Assembly (NCBI GenBank): GCA_012295275.1
Contig: CM022665.1
Location: forward strand, 13,107,476-13,171,475
DNA from: Chrysomallon squamiferum
Taxonomy: Eukaryota > Mollusca > Gastropoda > Neomphalida > Peltospiridae
Length of the DNA stretch: 64,000 nucleotides
Direction of reading: 5' to 3'
Below are positions 1 through 14,477 of this stretch, in pieces. The notes under the pieces were generated by a model, which was given only the letters and a program-made list of their open reading frames with translations, did not search any database and was not told the origin of the DNA. A program made the translations under genes and the position numbers. Within the stretch, counting starts at the first letter, position 1. Each line of letters begins with the position of its first letter.

Positions 1-598
1 AACGATTATAAACCAAAGTCAATTTTCAGTTTGCCGGTATTAAAATTTTTAGAAAAATGAAACTATGATCTTCATTAATCTTCATTTTTATTTTTTCTCC
101 AGTGGTAATAGAATGATGATTAGTATCTTGGTTTAGAAATGTATAAATGAAAATATTCTCTCATGAATAATGCTTGGCAAGTTACAGGATCAATTGTCCT
201 TAATGAAACCTTTGAGTTTTTTCCATTTGAGCCAGATTCTATGACTTGCTTTTCATGGTCTTTGGTTGGGAATTTTCTGGGACATGATTGAAATAGTTTT
301 ATAATGGAAATACTTCAAACCAGAAAAATAGTTTGCTTTTTTATTGTTGTTGTTATTTTTTTTATCAATATTTGATTTGGTTTCATAAATAATTAAATAA
401 TTTTTTTAATTTAATTAATGAAGGCATACAGATTTACTGTGTCTGTAATCACATAGTTCTTGTTCATAGTTGTATAAAAGAGGAAACCCACAGCAGCCAA
501 GTTATAGTCTATTATTAGCAATTAACAGCAAAGGATCTGACATGTACACAGGACAACACATACCAAGTTTTTTTTAATAAATATATTATATGACATAC
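1..598 (-). other. KIF16B intron 23 (partial)
   Basis: AT-rich, moderately complex sequence after the exon 23 donor. No exon, RNA gene or element recognised. Confidence 0.7.
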
Positions 599-652
599 CT
601 GGCTTGTTCTATTTTCTCCTGCTCTGTTTTACATTTTCGTTCCAACTCAAGA
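599..652 (-). CDS. KIF16B: KIF16B exon 23 (coiled-coil start)
   Basis: Residues 670-687 plus two bases. [18 protein letters not shown] begins the Glu/Lys/Arg-rich coiled coil (human 'GLEFERQQREELEKLE'). Acceptor CTTTCAG, donor GTATGT. The gene continues beyond the left edge. Confidence 0.9.
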
Positions 653-838
653 CTGAAAGATAAAAACAAAGATTTATTCACAAATCACAAAAAATAGTAA
701 AAACAATATAGAAATAATTACAGAATGGTTTTTGTTTTTACTTTAGTATCTTAAGAGTTTCAGTAATTGTATATAAACTTGTCTGGAACATGAAGTTGCT
801 CTCAGAAAATGCTGCAATATACTTTAGAAGTACTGAAA

Positions 839-884
<46 letters not shown>

Positions 885-1590
885 TTATTATTATTATTAT
901 TATTATTTATTTATTTACTTATTTATTTATTTATTTTTTCTAAATGATCTTTTATGGGTTTGTAAGAGATTAATGAAATATTATAAAATTGGTAAATTAT
1001 GTTTATGTATATTTGAAAGTAACTGATTTACACATCTAAATGTAATTATATAAGTTTAAAGTTACAAGACTGTACTTTCTGAAAGCTAATGATTTAACCA
1101 GAACAGATTTTATATAAAATATTGAACTTTTTTTTTTAGGATCTTAATTATTTGTGAAATGGTATAATGTTTAATTAATTACTTAATTTTCTTTTAAGTT
1201 TTGTTTTGTGTTTCTAATTTATTCTTTATTTATTTTTATTTATTTATCTGTTTATTTATTTATTTTTTATGTTGTGTTGTTATTATCAAAAATATAAATT
1301 AAAATATTTCTTCTTATCACTATATAACTCATAAAATACAATATTCCTGAGCATATTGCTGTAAAGATAATATATAGTAAAATAAATAAAGAACATAATA
1401 AATTCAGCCATTGTTATTACATGAAATCAATATATATATATTAGCATGCTTTATATGTATATTATGACAATTTATTATAGTTTGGTACCGACTGCAATAC
1501 ATCAGAAACAAAATGATGTTTCATCAGTTTTGGGAAAAATCATTTAAACCACTAGTTAAATAAAACCTGCTAAATTATGACATCACAAAC

Positions 1591-1623
<33 letters not shown>

Positions 1624-4600
1624 CTTTTAGTCTTCTTCTTCTTCTTCTTCTTATTCTTATTATTATTATTTTATTGTATTTTTATTTTTTACATTTTTAT
1701 TTATTTATTTATTTATTTATTAGTGACATAATCTATACAGAATACAATTATCATTAAAAATATTGTCCAAAACAGCAATTACATATTATTCATACATTAA
1801 TTTAAATGTATAAATTTAGGTATTATAAAATCTAAATATATGATAAAACATATCACATAACAAAAATGTATTTTCAGCAGACTAAATTAACAAATAATAT
1901 GCATCTGAAGTTTAAAAAAAAATAATAATAATAATAAAACTTTAACATAATAAAAGTAATTAAAAAACAAACAATACAAACAACAACCCAAATATTTATA
2001 AAAATAAAACATGTAAATTACTAAAAAAATAGATACATACATACATACATAAATAAATAAATAAATAAATATAAATAAAACTTCTTAAAAAAATAGAGAA
2101 AGTTATAAAAAATAAAAAAAGAAAGGGATAAAATATTCTACATCAAAAATAAAACCACAATAATAATAATTTTTCAAAATTTAGCATTAAAATAACAATT
2201 TCAGGCACACAAACGTTATTAATATTAATATTTAGTGCATTCTAAAATTTTCTAAATTTTTTTTAAAAGCTTGACCCAGCAAAAGCACCATATAATTACA
2301 ACTGCAACCAACTATTTGCATTTTAATTGCATTATTTCAATTGCTGTGTAAAGAACAGTAATAACAGTAACAATAAATAATAATAAATAACTAATAATAA
2401 TAATAATTAATAAATAAATAAATAATTAAATATATGAATAAAACAAATAAATGAAAATATAATTATAAGTAACTTTAAAAAAAAATGAAAATGTTAATAT
2501 ATTTATATAATTAATAAGTAAATTGCCTTCACAAATTAAACACATTTCATGCAATTTACTGTAGACTTAAATATACAAATTTGTATGTATATCAAAGTAG
2601 GCATAATTTGATTGGTTAACTTTTCCCATCACTGAAAAAATAACTGTGAAGTTTACATAATACAGTTTATGTACAAGGTTTATTTCTCTGTTTTGAAAAA
2701 TAAGTGCATTTTTTAATATTAGTAAAACACAATTAAAAATTCACAAACTAATCTAAATTATTTCATTCCTGTAAGGATTTATGTTATTGAAAATTAAAAA
2801 TCTAAATTATTTAACAGAAAGAAAAAAGTACACAAATAAATACTTTTCTGCATAAATAAAAAAAAATAAAAATAAAAATAAACATGCTGCTACAGAAACT
2901 GTAAGTGTATTTTTGTTATAAACAGATAAAACACACACAAACACACACACAAAGGATGCCTTGAAAGTAACACACATTTTTGTTTATTTACTTTCATCGA
3001 ACAACAAAATATATATAAAAAAATTTTATATACTCTAAGAAAGAATTTCTGTATTGTTCATAAAATAGATACATCATTACATAATATAAAACTTAAAAAC
3101 ATATAGAAATTTATAAAGTATAAAAGAATAAAAACAGAAATTAAAAAAAGGGTGTAATTTTCACTGAATGCTGTGGTATTCTTCATATTACATAATTCAA
3201 ACTGACAGACATTAAAATACTGACTACAACAATGAAGATGATATTACAGAGCTGGACAAATATCACAGTAAATGCTAAGCAGGCACATGCAATGGCTGCC
3301 TTATTTAATTTCTTTGACACGGTCTTTGTGAAGCTAGTTACAAGCCCAAACAAAATTAAGCAAATGTTTAACCCTTTTAGCACCACTGGATAAAATTAAT
3401 AGCCAAAATCATTATAAAATATAAACATAATACATTCTCACTGAAACTTTTCCTAATTCAATCTATGTAAATAATAGTCTGTTTGAATTTGGTTGAGAAA
3501 TTCTAAATGAACCAATCAGAAAGAAGGATACATTTATACGCAAAAAAAAAAAAAAAAAAAAAAAAAAATGACAAAGCAGTTTTGATAATTTTTGTTATTT
3601 CTGGCACTAAGTATTTAGGCTAGGTGAGCTAAATGTTATTAAGTGGTAAAAGGGTTAAAAAGAAAAAGAGACTCAAACTGAAAGTTAACCCTAGTGTGAG
3701 TGACTCACCAGATCTGAGCTGACTGCAGTCTGAGTGGGGAAGAGGAGAAAATTAGTTCAGTCATGCGTAACGTGCATTTCACAACATGTAAATTAATCAC
3801 AGTTCATAGAGAAAAATCAATGCTAATAAGGAAAGATAGGAAAAAATGGTCACATGCATTAAACACAAAAGTTATTTCTGAAAAAAATATTTCTTAACTA
3901 CAAGTGTTGAACATAATTATGTATAAACCCATGTGAGTAATATATTGTACATAAATAACTAAAAAATGTCTAAAAACAATAAATAAGTATGAATTTTGTT
4001 TTTAATAGCTGTAACGGTGGCAACCATAGCATTATATATAATTATATATAATGACATTTAAATGAAAATTACAATATATAGTTATTTATAACATTTTAAT
4101 AAACATAACATTATACATAATTATGTACACATTTTTCTTTTTTCTTTGTTTTTTCTGATGTTTCATTTGAATATCTTTTTAAGCTTTCAAGTGTAAACTC
4201 AAAATATAAATGTTCTTATTTTTTTTTTTTTCTTTCTTTTTTTATCATTTATTATTATTATTATTATTTATTTTAATTTTTTTTTTTTCACTTCACGAAG
4301 TACATAGTAATTTGAAATTACTGATATGTTTAATACAGTGACTGTTCTTATTTATCTTTATTCTTTATTTTTTTTTTTTTTTTTATTATTATTTTTTTTA
4401 TTATATATATATATATATTATTTTTTTGTGCATAATTGAACAATAAGGTCAAAACAGTGCAGTAACTAAAAACAATAAAAATAAAAATAAACAATAATTT
4501 GTTTTAATAAAAATCAATATCAGAATAACAAAATAACAAATAAACAAATAAACAATTAATTCTTGGTAATAAAAATTATATTTCTTTTTTCTTTCTCTGT

Positions 4601-7600
4601 TTTGTTTTGCTTGTTAAATTATAAATTATTTAAAATCTCTAAAAATACATTAATGTAATTTGCCTTAATTCAGAAATATAAATGAATAAATAAACAGATA
4701 AATAATAATAAGAATAATGATAATAATAATGCTGATGATAATAATAATAAGAACAAAAATAAAAAACATTATTAATGATAATCAACACTTAAAGTTTGCA
4801 TGACACAGATATCTGGTTGGATGGTGAATGAAGAGATCAAATAAATAAAGTACATATTCTAATAACAAATTTAACAATGCAAGCATATTTAACTATTCTT
4901 GAGGATAGAGACAGCAGAAATCACAAATGAAAATCAAATTCTTATGTGACAATTAAATTTTTTTCATGAAATCAAAGAAATTTATTTAATGATTTATTAC
5001 TTTTCAAACTCTTTTTATTTTTTCTTTCTTAAAAATGTCATTTAAATTTTTTATTTATTTATATTCAACTGTATGTTTGATTAGGTGTTTAATTATTTTA
5101 GTTTAATATATTTATTTCATTTCATTTGTTTTAATTTTTGTTTTTTTCTAATCAAACAAGATTATGTCGAAGAAAATAATTTATTTGTTTATTTATATTT
5201 AATATCTATTTTAACTTGAGTTATTAATTTTTTTATCATGAAAGTAAAAATTTTAAAAATTTCAATTTCAACTACTTAATTTAAAAAATATATATGAAAA
5301 TTATATAATTTAAATTTAAATTTAACATTTTTAAAATAATTTATTAAATGCTGCAAAAGCAAAGTTGTAAAATAATCAGTTTTCAAACATTCAGTTCTAA
5401 AAAATGTCTAAAAACATAAATATGTAATGCTTAATATTTTATTTTGTATTAAACTTCAAAGTAAAGATGTTATTTGTTATTTAGTATAAATAATATTTAT
5501 GTTTGATAAGTCATAAAAATAGTTTTAAATTTAAAAAATATTTACATACGTCAGGGTAAAGAGTATGAAATATACACAAATTTTCATACTTTTAATTCTA
5601 AAAAACAATTTCTAATTTTAAATCTTAATTGTAATATATTAATATGGAATTAAACATGAAAATAAAAATATATATACCAATTTTCAACCTTTTAATTCTA
5701 AAAAAAAAAATCATCTAAAACATCATTTTTAATTACAAAAATGGAATCATACATTAAAGTAAAAAAAAAAAAAAATCCAACATTTTAATTCTAAAAACAA
5801 ATATGTAAACAAAATCAATTTTTTATTTTGATTATAACATTTATATTAAAGGAAAAAATAAAACATTAATTTTTAAAACATTTACCTAGGATTAAACATC
5901 ATGAAAGGAAATGATGCAGAAGATCTGTGAGTGTCTGATGCAAACTCAGAAAGAGAATTTGAACTTCCCAGCTCATCCATAGTTCCATCTTGAAGACTCT
6001 GTTAAAATAAATATATTAAATTATTATTTTTTATCTAAGCAAAAACATTGTAAATATGTTTTTTCAGTCAGCTTAATTATTAAGCTATGTTCAGATTTTC
6101 TGAATCATAAAGAAAATGTTCTTAATTAAGTTATACAGAGATTTTTTTCAATTGTAATAAAGAAATATTTCTTAACTATTTATTTATGTACAGATTTTCT
6201 AAATTATAAAGAAACATTTCTTAATTACAAAGTTTTACAGAAATTTATATAAATATTATGTTGTACAGTTTCTTTGTTCTTATTAGTTTTTTTTTAGTTT
6301 TTTCTGTTATTAAGTTTGAGAGATTTTGTTTTTAAATTAAGTTTGAGATTTTGTTTTTAAATTATTATATTGCATAGTTTCTCAATTATTAAAATATTTT
6401 TCTGCCAATGTATTTAGTAAACATTTTCTCAATTACTTTTTTTTAATGAAAGATTTTCAAAAAATTTGTCACAAATTCTTCCATTAATTATGTAAGTATT
6501 ATGTTAAAATTGCATTACTACAAAAATTTTAAATAATTATTATATTATTATATTAAATAATTTAATTTTAAATATTTTAAATATTATGATCCTTGTATTG
6601 TGTAATTAATTACTTCCATATGTGAAGTTACAACTGTCCATAATTTTTTTTCTTATTAATATTTTTAAATAATAATAATAATAATAATACATTTTTTAAA
6701 GACAAATATTTTTTTGTAATAAAACATAAAATAATAATTGGTTATGACTTCAACATTATAATTATAAAGAAAAGATATTTTGAAATAAATACAGCTAAGC
6801 ATTATTTTTGTGCAAAGACTAGAGTACTTTATAAATATATTAATAAATATGAATTTGTCTTTTAATTATGAAAAGAGATTCAAAATATTAGAAAATATTT
6901 TAGAAAACATCCAAATGTTTATTTTATTTGTTTTATTTTCCAAAATGTATTTAACTGAACAAAATGATGATTTTAAATATTTATTTAAAATTAAATGAAG
7001 ATAAATATATTTAATAAATAATAATAATACTGATTCTTGAAAATAATCTAAATTCTTCAATACAATTTAAAAACAATATTTCAGTATTAAAAAACAAAAA
7101 CAAATGTGTCAATAATAAACATAATTTCTAAGTGAATAATAATCTACAAAGTAATTTTTTATTTATGTTACTTTTATTATATTTATATTTTATTTTGGGG
7201 ATTTATTTTATTTTAAAATATTCTAAATAGTTATAGCATGCTTCAACCATAATATCTGTATTTGAATATGAACTATTGACATCCATAGTAGACAGTTTGT
7301 TACTGTATAAAGCAAATTAAATAAAACAGAGAGAAAACAGTTACATAGTGAAAGGAATAATATCCTGGCATGTATATGTAATAAATAAATAACATTTTTT
7401 ATCACAAACACAGTGGTATTGAATGCACTCATATAATTTTCATTTTTATTTTGTATTTATGTTTGTCTGTATGCAGTATGTATCTGTGTGTATGAGTTTG
7501 TGTGTCTGTGTATAAAATATTGTTCTCAACGAAAAATAAGAATAAAAAATTCCATTACCAAAAATATATTGTATTATTCTGAAGTCAAGGAAACGTTTTA

Positions 7601-10600
7601 CTGATGTGTTGTTATTTAATAATAATAATAATAATAATAATAAAACAAAAATATGAAAATAAAAAAGCCAGTGTAATAATATTAAAATTAATACACCCTT
7701 CCAACTACCAGACTAAGCCATTATAGTTATTTTGCCGATACACATATGATAATGATGATGATGATGATAATTATTATCAGAACTTGAACAAATATGAGAA
7801 ACAAGAGTTATCTCCCATGACAAAAAGCAGACGTCATTAATGTTAGTAAGGACATGCAGATTCAGTCTGAGTTGATTAACTTACCCCAGCAAGTAGTAGC
7901 TGAAATTTGGTAAAGCAATTTTATAAATACTAAAAAGAAAAACATCACTGTGATTCATGCTAAGTAAAACAAAGCATTTTATTTTATTAAGAAAATGAAA
8001 AGGTAAAAAGAACTGTGGATTGGGACTAAATAAAAAGAAGAAACTGAATAAATCTAATAAATTTAACAAAATTTAATTAATAATAATCAGTAATTTAATT
8101 TATTAATAACAATAAAAATATAAATAAATAATATTTAATAAAATACATTTATATTAATAAATAAAAAAATAATGAAAAACAAAAACAAATTATCTAAAAA
8201 AATATTAATAATAAAATTATAAAAATAAGTACTAATATTATGTTATTAATACTATAATAATAATAATAAATGCTTAAAAAATATTATTACCAAACATTCT
8301 TTCAAATTAACATGAAATCATACCAAAATGTGGCCAGAAAACAAAGCAATGAATTCTACTACTAAATTGAAAACATTCAAATTATGCATTAAAAAAGAAA
8401 TGAAATGAAACAAACTAAATCATTTGGTGAAAAACAATTATAGGCAAAATATGATTTGTGGGGAAAAAAACATGCATTTCTAATTTATATAAAAAAGAAA
8501 AGAAGAAGTTTTTATAACATGCCAAAACTAGAGAAAAAATATATATTTTAAAGAAAATGCAAATACCAAAAGAAAGGATTTACTTAAAAATGTACTGTTA
8601 ATATACCTTTCTATGTTCCCTGAGTCTGGCAGCCTCAGCTGGGTTATTGAAACGGAACAAGTGAGTTTTACCAAGTAAAATAGTATCTCCTGAAAAAAAA
8701 GAAGAGTTTTTCTAATTTTAAAACAAATATATTAAAAAATAAGCCAAGGAATTAATGATAGAGGTTAAAATAACAATGTCATTCATCTGGTGAAAATAGA
8801 TTTTAAAATTTTAAAATATATTTTGTTTCTTTTTATTATTATTGTTATTTTTATTTTTTGTTTCTTCTTCTTCTTACTATTATTACTACTACTACTATTA
8901 TTATTATTATTGAATTAAAATAATAATGTGTTTTACTTGGTAAATCTATACTAAAAATATTAATTAATTTTCTTTTCCTTTTGTTGTTATTTAAATATAT
9001 TATTTTTTTATTAACATTATTAATGTATTGTTTATTATATATTTACTTTATTTCTATCATTTTGTTGTGTTTTAGATGGATTTTCTTAAATTAATGTCTT
9101 TTTAAGTAAGCTTTACTTATTTATTAATTATTTAATTTTAATAAATATTTATGCAGTTATGTTTTTTATTCTGAAGGATGCTTTTTTTGTTTTTGTCTTT
9201 TTCAAATTTTTAAAACATTTCATAATTTATAATTACTTTTTTCTAACTGCCAATAAATGAAAGTATTTATAAGAAATAAATTTTAAAAGATATCATTTTT
9301 AAAAATGTAATTGATCTTTAATTACTGCAGTAATTTACTTTGTAATTTAATCCGTCAATTACCATTAGATAATTCTTGAAAATATGTTACTCATACAATT
9401 TTCCACAGGATTAGTCAGTTGTTTTACCTTGAGTTAGTTTTGTTGGTTCTTTGATGTCAGCACCATTAATAGCCACCAGAGCTTTTGGATTGGGAATCAG
9501 AGTGACCACCCCTTTATAATTCTTCAGAGAACAATGATGTTTCTTTATATCTTGCCCACTCAGAACTGAAAACAGATGGAATATTTTAATAAAAAGAAAA
9601 ATATAGTTTACTTGTGAATAATACACAACAAAAGAAGAATATTCTTTTAGATTCATTTGTTTACAAGTAATAACAACTTTAACAAAAACAGCTACAACAA
9701 CGGTAATAATCACCGTCATCTTTTCAGTGACATTTGTATTCCAAAGTAAATTAATAAAAATGTATCTATTTTAAAGTTAATAATAATAATATTAATAAAT
9801 TAATCAACAAATTTATTTAATGCAGTTACCATAAATGTTAATAATTTCTCCTTAAATAGATACACAAAAAGAATATCAAATTAAACCAAATTAATTGTGT
9901 AAAAATAAAATAAAGTAATTCTTAGTACTAACTTATGTCTTGTTCATTGTGAGCATCTTCTCTGCCTATTTTCATCTTTCCTTCCTATAATACACACACA
10001 AAATGACAATCACATGAACAGACAAATATGTATGTATACACACACACACACACACACAACACATTGATAAACACACAAACATGCATTCATAAACACAAAT
10101 ACACAACATTTATGTATACAAAAATGGCTATACATTATGTACAAATAAACATCATCCCAAATACAGGCCTACAAACATACACACACATACACACACAAAT
10201 ACACACACACATACACACACTCACATACAAATACACAAACATGTACAAATACAAACACCAATACACACACCAATACAGACACACATATACAGGAAGTAAA
10301 ACATACTCTGATGTTGTATATTTTGATGCCAGTACTGAGGATGTCATCGTCCATGCTGATGAGGTGAGGTAGTTGTGAGTCAATGATGACACCATGTGAG
10401 CTGGAGCGACGGGAACCACTGAGTCCACGGATACTCAAATCCGATTCCTGTAAGTGAAGTGAGACTTATTACAAAGATGTCATTGCTCAAAGAAAGCAGC
10501 TTATTTGAAATGTGTCTCTGTTCTGTGTATCTCACTATCCAACAACAGTCAAAAACTTTCAATAAAATTATTTACTTTTTAACAGGTGCCTGTGAATTGT

Positions 10601-13600
10601 ATACATATATTTGTGTGTGCTATGTATGCTGTGTATGTGTAATGTGTATATATATATATATATAGGTGTTGTGTTATGTAGATATGTTTGCTAGCATGAA
10701 TTTATATATGTGTGTGTATGTGTGTGTGCATGTGTGTATTTCTCACCCTTATAACATTTTGAGTCTCACTCCATTTGTCTATCCAGCCTTGAGTCAACTG
10801 TAAATAGATCAATCAAATTTATAAAACTATTCACATGTCCATTAGCATGATTTCTAAAAGTTATAACTTCCAACTGATATTTATTTAGATTTAAAAAAGT
10901 GAGAAAAAAAATATGATTCTTTTTTTTATTAAAACCAAATGCATTCATATAACAAGCTTTTGCCAAAAACATTGGGTGCCTTGAAGAAATGGATTAACTG
11001 ATGGATAGCCTGATAAATGATTGGGAAAAAAAGCAGATGAGACAGCAAATGATAAAGAATAAAAAAGACAGAAAAAAGGATAAAGACCAAGCACAGATAA
11101 ATCAAATAAAGAATGTGGATACTAAAATAATCAAAGGTTTAAGATTTATTTATCTGGTGAATGATCGAAGCCAATGAAGAAAGAGTTGTTAAAAAGAAAA
11201 ATATTATTTTGTTTGAGAGAAGAAAAAAAAAACTGACCAGATTTTCATTTTCTTGTAGTTTCTCCAGTTTTTCCGTGAGAAGCTGGGGTGAGCCAAGACT
11301 CATAGAAAACATACTGCCTGCCTGTTAAAACAACGAAAAAAACATATTTCTGATAAAGAAATTTCATCTTTTTATAAAAGATGTTTCTATAATAAATTCT
11401 TTAACATAAGTACTGACAGATGTAAATCAGTTTTTAAATTTAGTCTAAAAATAAAAATATATATTTTGGTTTTCTTTTAAATATTATTCATTTTTCATTT
11501 GTTGTTTTCATTTTTATTTTTTATCTTTTTTTTTATGTTTTGTATTTTCTTAAAAATATTTTCAGACTATTTAAATTTTTATCATTTATAATATCACAAA
11601 ATTTAATCATCTGTTATTGTGATAATTTTATTTTTCCATAAAGTTTGTGCATAAACCATAATAATAATAATAATAATGGTAATAATCATAACAATAATTT
11701 AAAAGCAATTCTGAAATAAAATAAAATAAAATAAATACAGATGTTGTTGTGCAGATCTCTTAAATCCAGGATATTTTTATTTTGTAATTTTTTTTAATTA
11801 TTTAATCTTAAATATCATTCATTGCATATTTCCTGACTGTGTGAAATACATTTTGGCAATGGCAAAAAAAAAAATATATATTTGTATTAATTTTTTAATA
11901 TAATTATTTTTATCCTTATAAATCTATACTGTAACTTAAAGTTTGCATAATAATGTATAAAAACAAAATAACAAATAAGGATTCTACATGTAAAGATTAT
12001 TATAATTATATACAACTCAGTTATTGGAAAATAAACAAATACATTCTATGTATGTTAGTAGTTACATAACTGTATACAGTCTATATATATAAAGAGCACT
12101 CACATGCAAGAACATGCATTATGCAAATTAGTATTATAATTATTTACTTTTTAAACATCATTTACACTGCATCATAAGTATAGCGTGAGACCCTCACTGA
12201 TTTGTTATCAAGTAATATGATATGACTGATAACAAATCAGTGATATGCTGAGAATACAGAATTAAATTTAAAAAGAAAAGATATGATACCTCAGTATAGA
12301 AACAAATAATGGAAAGAATCAAGGGCATATAAACACTGTTTCCACAGCAACAGAGTTTCTTCTCTCAAACATCTTCATTATTTAAGGTAATATAAACTAA
12401 TCAGAAACTGGAACTTGGTTGACATATATATATAATGTGAGAAAAATAATACTAATACAAAAGCATGACATGAAGATTTTGGATTATAATTATGTTATCA
12501 AGAACATGTATTTAAAATCATACAGTGTGCAAAGATTATTGATTAAACATTAAGAATCAGATTTCCTAAAGGGAGGCAATCAACCTTATGACAACTGATT
12601 ACATTCTCTGAGGGTTTATGCAAGCAAGCAATGGACATAGGTGTAAAAAAAAATATTTTTTGTTAGGTATATGTACAGATTACTTAACTGAACATGCAAT
12701 GCAGGAATAATTGTATTAGTCTCTCTGTTTTTCTCTATTACTGATATGGTCATTGTTAGTAATTTGATATTATTTCAAGACATATTATCCATAGATACAG
12801 TCATATCATCTCAAAAATATAGTATCTACAGAATCTATTAGTCATGTTATTTTATCTAGAGAAACAAATACATTATCCACAGGGACACTGTTAGTGTTGT
12901 TTCATTTTCTAGAGAAATTGTTAGTACTGTTATTACCAGAAAAACCTTGTGTTTTTATTTCTAGAAAACCTAGTGTTATTATTTGTAGAGAACATTAAGT
13001 TGTTATTTCTATAATACCCAGTATTATTACTTCTAAAGACCTTATTAATTTTGTTATTTAAAGACGATGTTATTTTTGTTATTTCTAGGTACTATGCAAA
13101 TATTATAATTTCTAGAGATATAGTGTTACTATTTCTGGAGACTTTAGTTACTTAGGTTACTTCTAGACACACTGTTATTGTTGTAATTTCTAGATACTAT
13201 GTTAGTGTTATTACTTCTAGAGACATCTAGTGTTATTATTTCGAGATACCATGTTAATATTATTATTTCTAGAGACACTGTTACTGTTGTTATTTCTAGA
13301 TTCCATTTTACTATTATTTTTTTCTAGAAACACTATTACTGCTATTATTTCTTGCTACTGTTAGTATTATTATTTCTAAAAACACTGTCACTGTCATAAT
13401 TTCTATGACAATGTTAGTACTGTTGTTTCCAGAGATACCTCTGGTAATTATTTCCATAAATATCCTGTTAATGTTATTATTTCTAAAAATACCATTATTT
13501 TACAGACATGCTGTTATATCTATATACAGTTAGACATGCGAAGTACCTGGTCATCTGAACTATCATGCATGTCATCACTCAACTCATGCCTGTCTTTGTG

Positions 13601-14439
13601 ATAGGGAATCAGATACAACAAGTCATTAATAGAGCCAGTTTGCTGAAAGAGGAAAAATCAACACAAATCTAGTGAATATTCTAGCAAAATGAAACATTTG
13701 TCCAGATGGTGGGGTTTTTTGGTTATGTGTGAACAAATATGACATATTGTGTATTTCTTTATTGAGATATAACAATATGGGGTTTGTTGATTATTTTATC
13801 ATTTAGGATAAATATACTCACACAAACTAACTTTTATAATTAAGAATAAATGCACTTAAGTGAACTAAGTACATATGTTATAAACATGATTTTAAATTTA
13901 CAAAAACATATATGTGCATAGACATGCAGGTAATGGACACTCAGTCCAACAAATATAAAACATTCAAAAGTCAAACAATCATACTTTCACTAAAATTGTT
14001 AAAATTTATCACATCTATCAAAAAACAGATTCACAAAAAGTAAGAATTAAATAGAGCCCCTAATAATATATTGAACATAAATTTATTCAGAACATTTTTC
14101 TGATTTATATTTAAGTATGAGCACAATTAGTTTGGTAATATTTATGATAATTTATTTTTTAAATATATTAATAATACATTTTTAAAATGAACATTTTAAT
14201 CATCATCATCATTATTATTATATAAAATTTTAAAATTAATCATTTCATTATTATTAAAATTCACCAATATATTGGTAATAATACATGAATTTTAATAATA
14301 ATGAAAGAATTAATATTAAACTTTTTAATAATAATAATAATTATAATAATGAAAATTTTGATTTTAAAAATTATAAATAATTTAATAATAATTTTAATAA
14401 TAATACACCTAATATAAATAATAAGTAAATTCATTTAAA

Positions 14440-14477
<38 letters not shown>

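Larger units (their letters stand above)
653..5885 (-). other. KIF16B intron 22
   Basis: About 5.2 kb of extremely AT-rich sequence with TTA, TTTA and AAT microsatellites and T and A tracts. It holds the candidate microexon at 3709-3729. The minus-strand open frame at 3183-3386 has no recognisable features. Confidence 0.8.
9566..11237 (-). other. KIF16B introns 19 to 16 (between exons 20 and 16)
   Basis: Four short introns. CA/GT-type repeats lie at 10039-10290 (reading UG-rich in the transcript after the exon 18 donor) and at 10706-10740 (reading CA-rich after the exon 17 donor). A TATA run is at 10644-10664. No other feature. Confidence 0.75.
11322..13546 (-). other. KIF16B intron 15
   Basis: Contains the 17-bp hairpin (12194-12243) and the decayed minisatellite (12880-13510). 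The rest is AT-rich without recognised features. Confidence 0.8.

Noticed and set aside
790-1026. Open frame rich in Leu and Tyr
   Set aside because: It is the translation of a TTA/TTTA microsatellite, not a gene. The same applies to most short frames over CT, GT and ATT repeats, for example 16258-16560, 45345-45667 and 54399-54887.
3183-3386. Hydrophobic minus-strand frame in intron 22
   Set aside because: No family signature or splice support; composition matches AT-rich intron.
10028-10372. Plus-strand frame rich in Thr and His
   Set aside because: CA-repeat translation plus a shadow of KIF16B exon 18.
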